In this document: in pieces, positions 63,460 to 64,000 of the stretch
Position numbering within the stretch: position 1 is the first letter of the stretch
How the letters are laid out: each line of letters starts with the position of its first letter
NCBI GenBank assembly: GCA_016841625.1
Contig: JAENYU010000007.1
Coordinates: forward strand, 1-64,000
Reading direction: 5' to 3'
Length of the DNA: 64,000 nucleotides
Source: Methanobacteriota archaeon
GTDB taxonomy: Archaea > Halobacteriota > Methanosarcinia > Methanosarcinales > Methanosarcinaceae
Notes under the pieces: generated by a model
Databases searched by the model: none
Seen by the model: only the letters and a program-made list of their open reading frames with translations
Told to the model about the DNA's origin: nothing
Program-made: the position numbers and the translations under genes

Positions 63460-64000
63460 ATGTCATTAAAAGAATACAAACCCGGAACCACCTTCCCCGG
63501 AGTTAGCGGGCGCACGGCGGACCAGTCAGAACCCGCCTGGCCGGAACCCCTGCGGGCCAAAGAAGGGGCTCCAAATGTGTTATTTATCGTGCTGGACGAC
63601 ACCGGCTTTGGACAACTCGGCTGCTACGGGAGCCCCATCAAAACGCCCAACCTGAACAGCCTGGCAGAGGGAGGGCTTGTTTACAGCAATATGCACACTA
63701 CAGCGCTATGTTCACCCACCCGCACCTGTATCCTGACCGGGCGGAACCACCATTCTAACAACATGGCCTGTATCACCGAGGGCTCAACCGGCTATCCCGG
63801 CTACAACGGCTACATACCTTTTGAGAACGGTTTTTTGTCGGAGATGCTCCAGCAGCACGGCTACAACACCTATGCCGTGGGAAAATGGCACCTGACACCT
63901 GCAGACCAGATCTCGGCAGCCGGACCCTATGACCGCTGGCCTCTGGGCCGGGGTTTCGAGCGCTTCTACGGTTTTTTAGGAGGCGAAACGCACCAGTATT
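63460..64000 (+). CDS. Arylsulfatase, cysteine type, 5' part
   Basis: Runs off the window end; at least 180 residues. Sulfatase motifs: NVLFIVLDDTGFGQLGCYG (metal Asp pair) and the formylglycine site CSPTRTCILTGR with Cys84, then VGKWHLTPADQ. The Cys-type CxPxR site is the substrate of anaerobic sulfatase maturases such as the one at 46475. No signal peptide: the N-terminus is MSLKEYKPGTTFPG, so it is probably cytoplasmic. GGAGG precedes the ATG. A bacterial-type gene, probably acquired by transfer. Confidence 0.92.
   Translation, partial: MSLKEYKPGTTFPGVSGRTADQSEPAWPEPLRAKEGAPNVLFIVLDDTGFGQLGCYGSPIKTPNLNSLAEGGLVYSNMHTTALCSPTRTCILTGRNHHSNNMACITEGSTGYPGYNGYIPFENGFLSEMLQQHGYNTYAVGKWHLTPADQISAAGPYDRWPLGRGFERFYGFLGGETHQY

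Overview
The window reads as a chromosome segment of a methanogenic archaeon of the Methanosarcina group (Methanosarcinaceae). Evidence: a Methanosarcina-type S-layer protein with two copies of the S-layer duplication domain and a PGF-CTERM tail, a second surface protein with a PEF-CTERM tail, a methanogenesis marker protein 11 gene, an AksA-type homocitrate synthase, an archaeal phosphorylating GAPDH, CooC- and CooT-type nickel accessory proteins, and many archaeal Shine-Dalgarno sites. No rRNA, tRNA or CRISPR array was seen.

Layout. 0.1-11.7 kb: asparagine synthetase, CooC-type ATPase, TPR proteins, a PASTA protein, a DUF169 protein, a TctA-like membrane protein, a long gene-free stretch with a three-hairpin candidate RNA, the tRNA thiolase NcsA, and a multi-pass membrane protein. 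12.3-25 kb: PEF-CTERM propeller protein, DUF523-like protein, a Roco (LRR-Roc-COR) GTPase with an IS5-type element inserted just upstream, MobA and a MobB-MoaE fusion, RadC, methanogenesis marker 11 and an IorA-like TPP enzyme. 25-33 kb: DUF3160 lipoprotein, homocitrate synthase, and inositol phosphatase/NAD kinase next to GAPDH.

33.4-41 kb is an accessory, repeat-rich region: an AlbA_2-type DNA-binding/ATPase gene with a tetrapeptide repeat, a decayed paralogue of its 3' end, about 3.5 copies of a 220-nt repeat, two near-identical DUF4326 genes plus a fragment of a third, a HepT/MntA toxin-antitoxin pair between direct repeats, and a surface lipoprotein. 41-47.8 kb: CooT, DUF89 phosphatase, a secreted alkaline-phosphatase-fold protein, a CDF metal exporter, acylphosphatase, and an anaerobic sulfatase maturase. 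48-64 kb is rich in envelope and transport genes: LURP-one protein, two BASS-family transporters (one frameshifted), an AI-2E-type exporter, three DUF1269/DUF6325-type glycine-rich proteins (one with an in-frame TGA), DUF1254/DUF1214 protein, FUSC protein, cation/proton antiporter, YwbE, S-layer protein, and the start of a cysteine-type sulfatase that the maturase at 46.5 kb could activate.

The most unusual signal is that three well-conserved genes (CooC, the PEF-CTERM protein, a DUF1269 protein) have no ATG/GTG/TTG at their proper N-terminus. Each has an ATA codon exactly 7 nt after a Shine-Dalgarno core. Other points of interest are the three-hairpin RNA candidate near 9 kb, the in-frame TGA, the decaying repeat array behind the AlbA_2 gene, and a small ORF coupled by ATGA overlap to a DUF6325-type gene.
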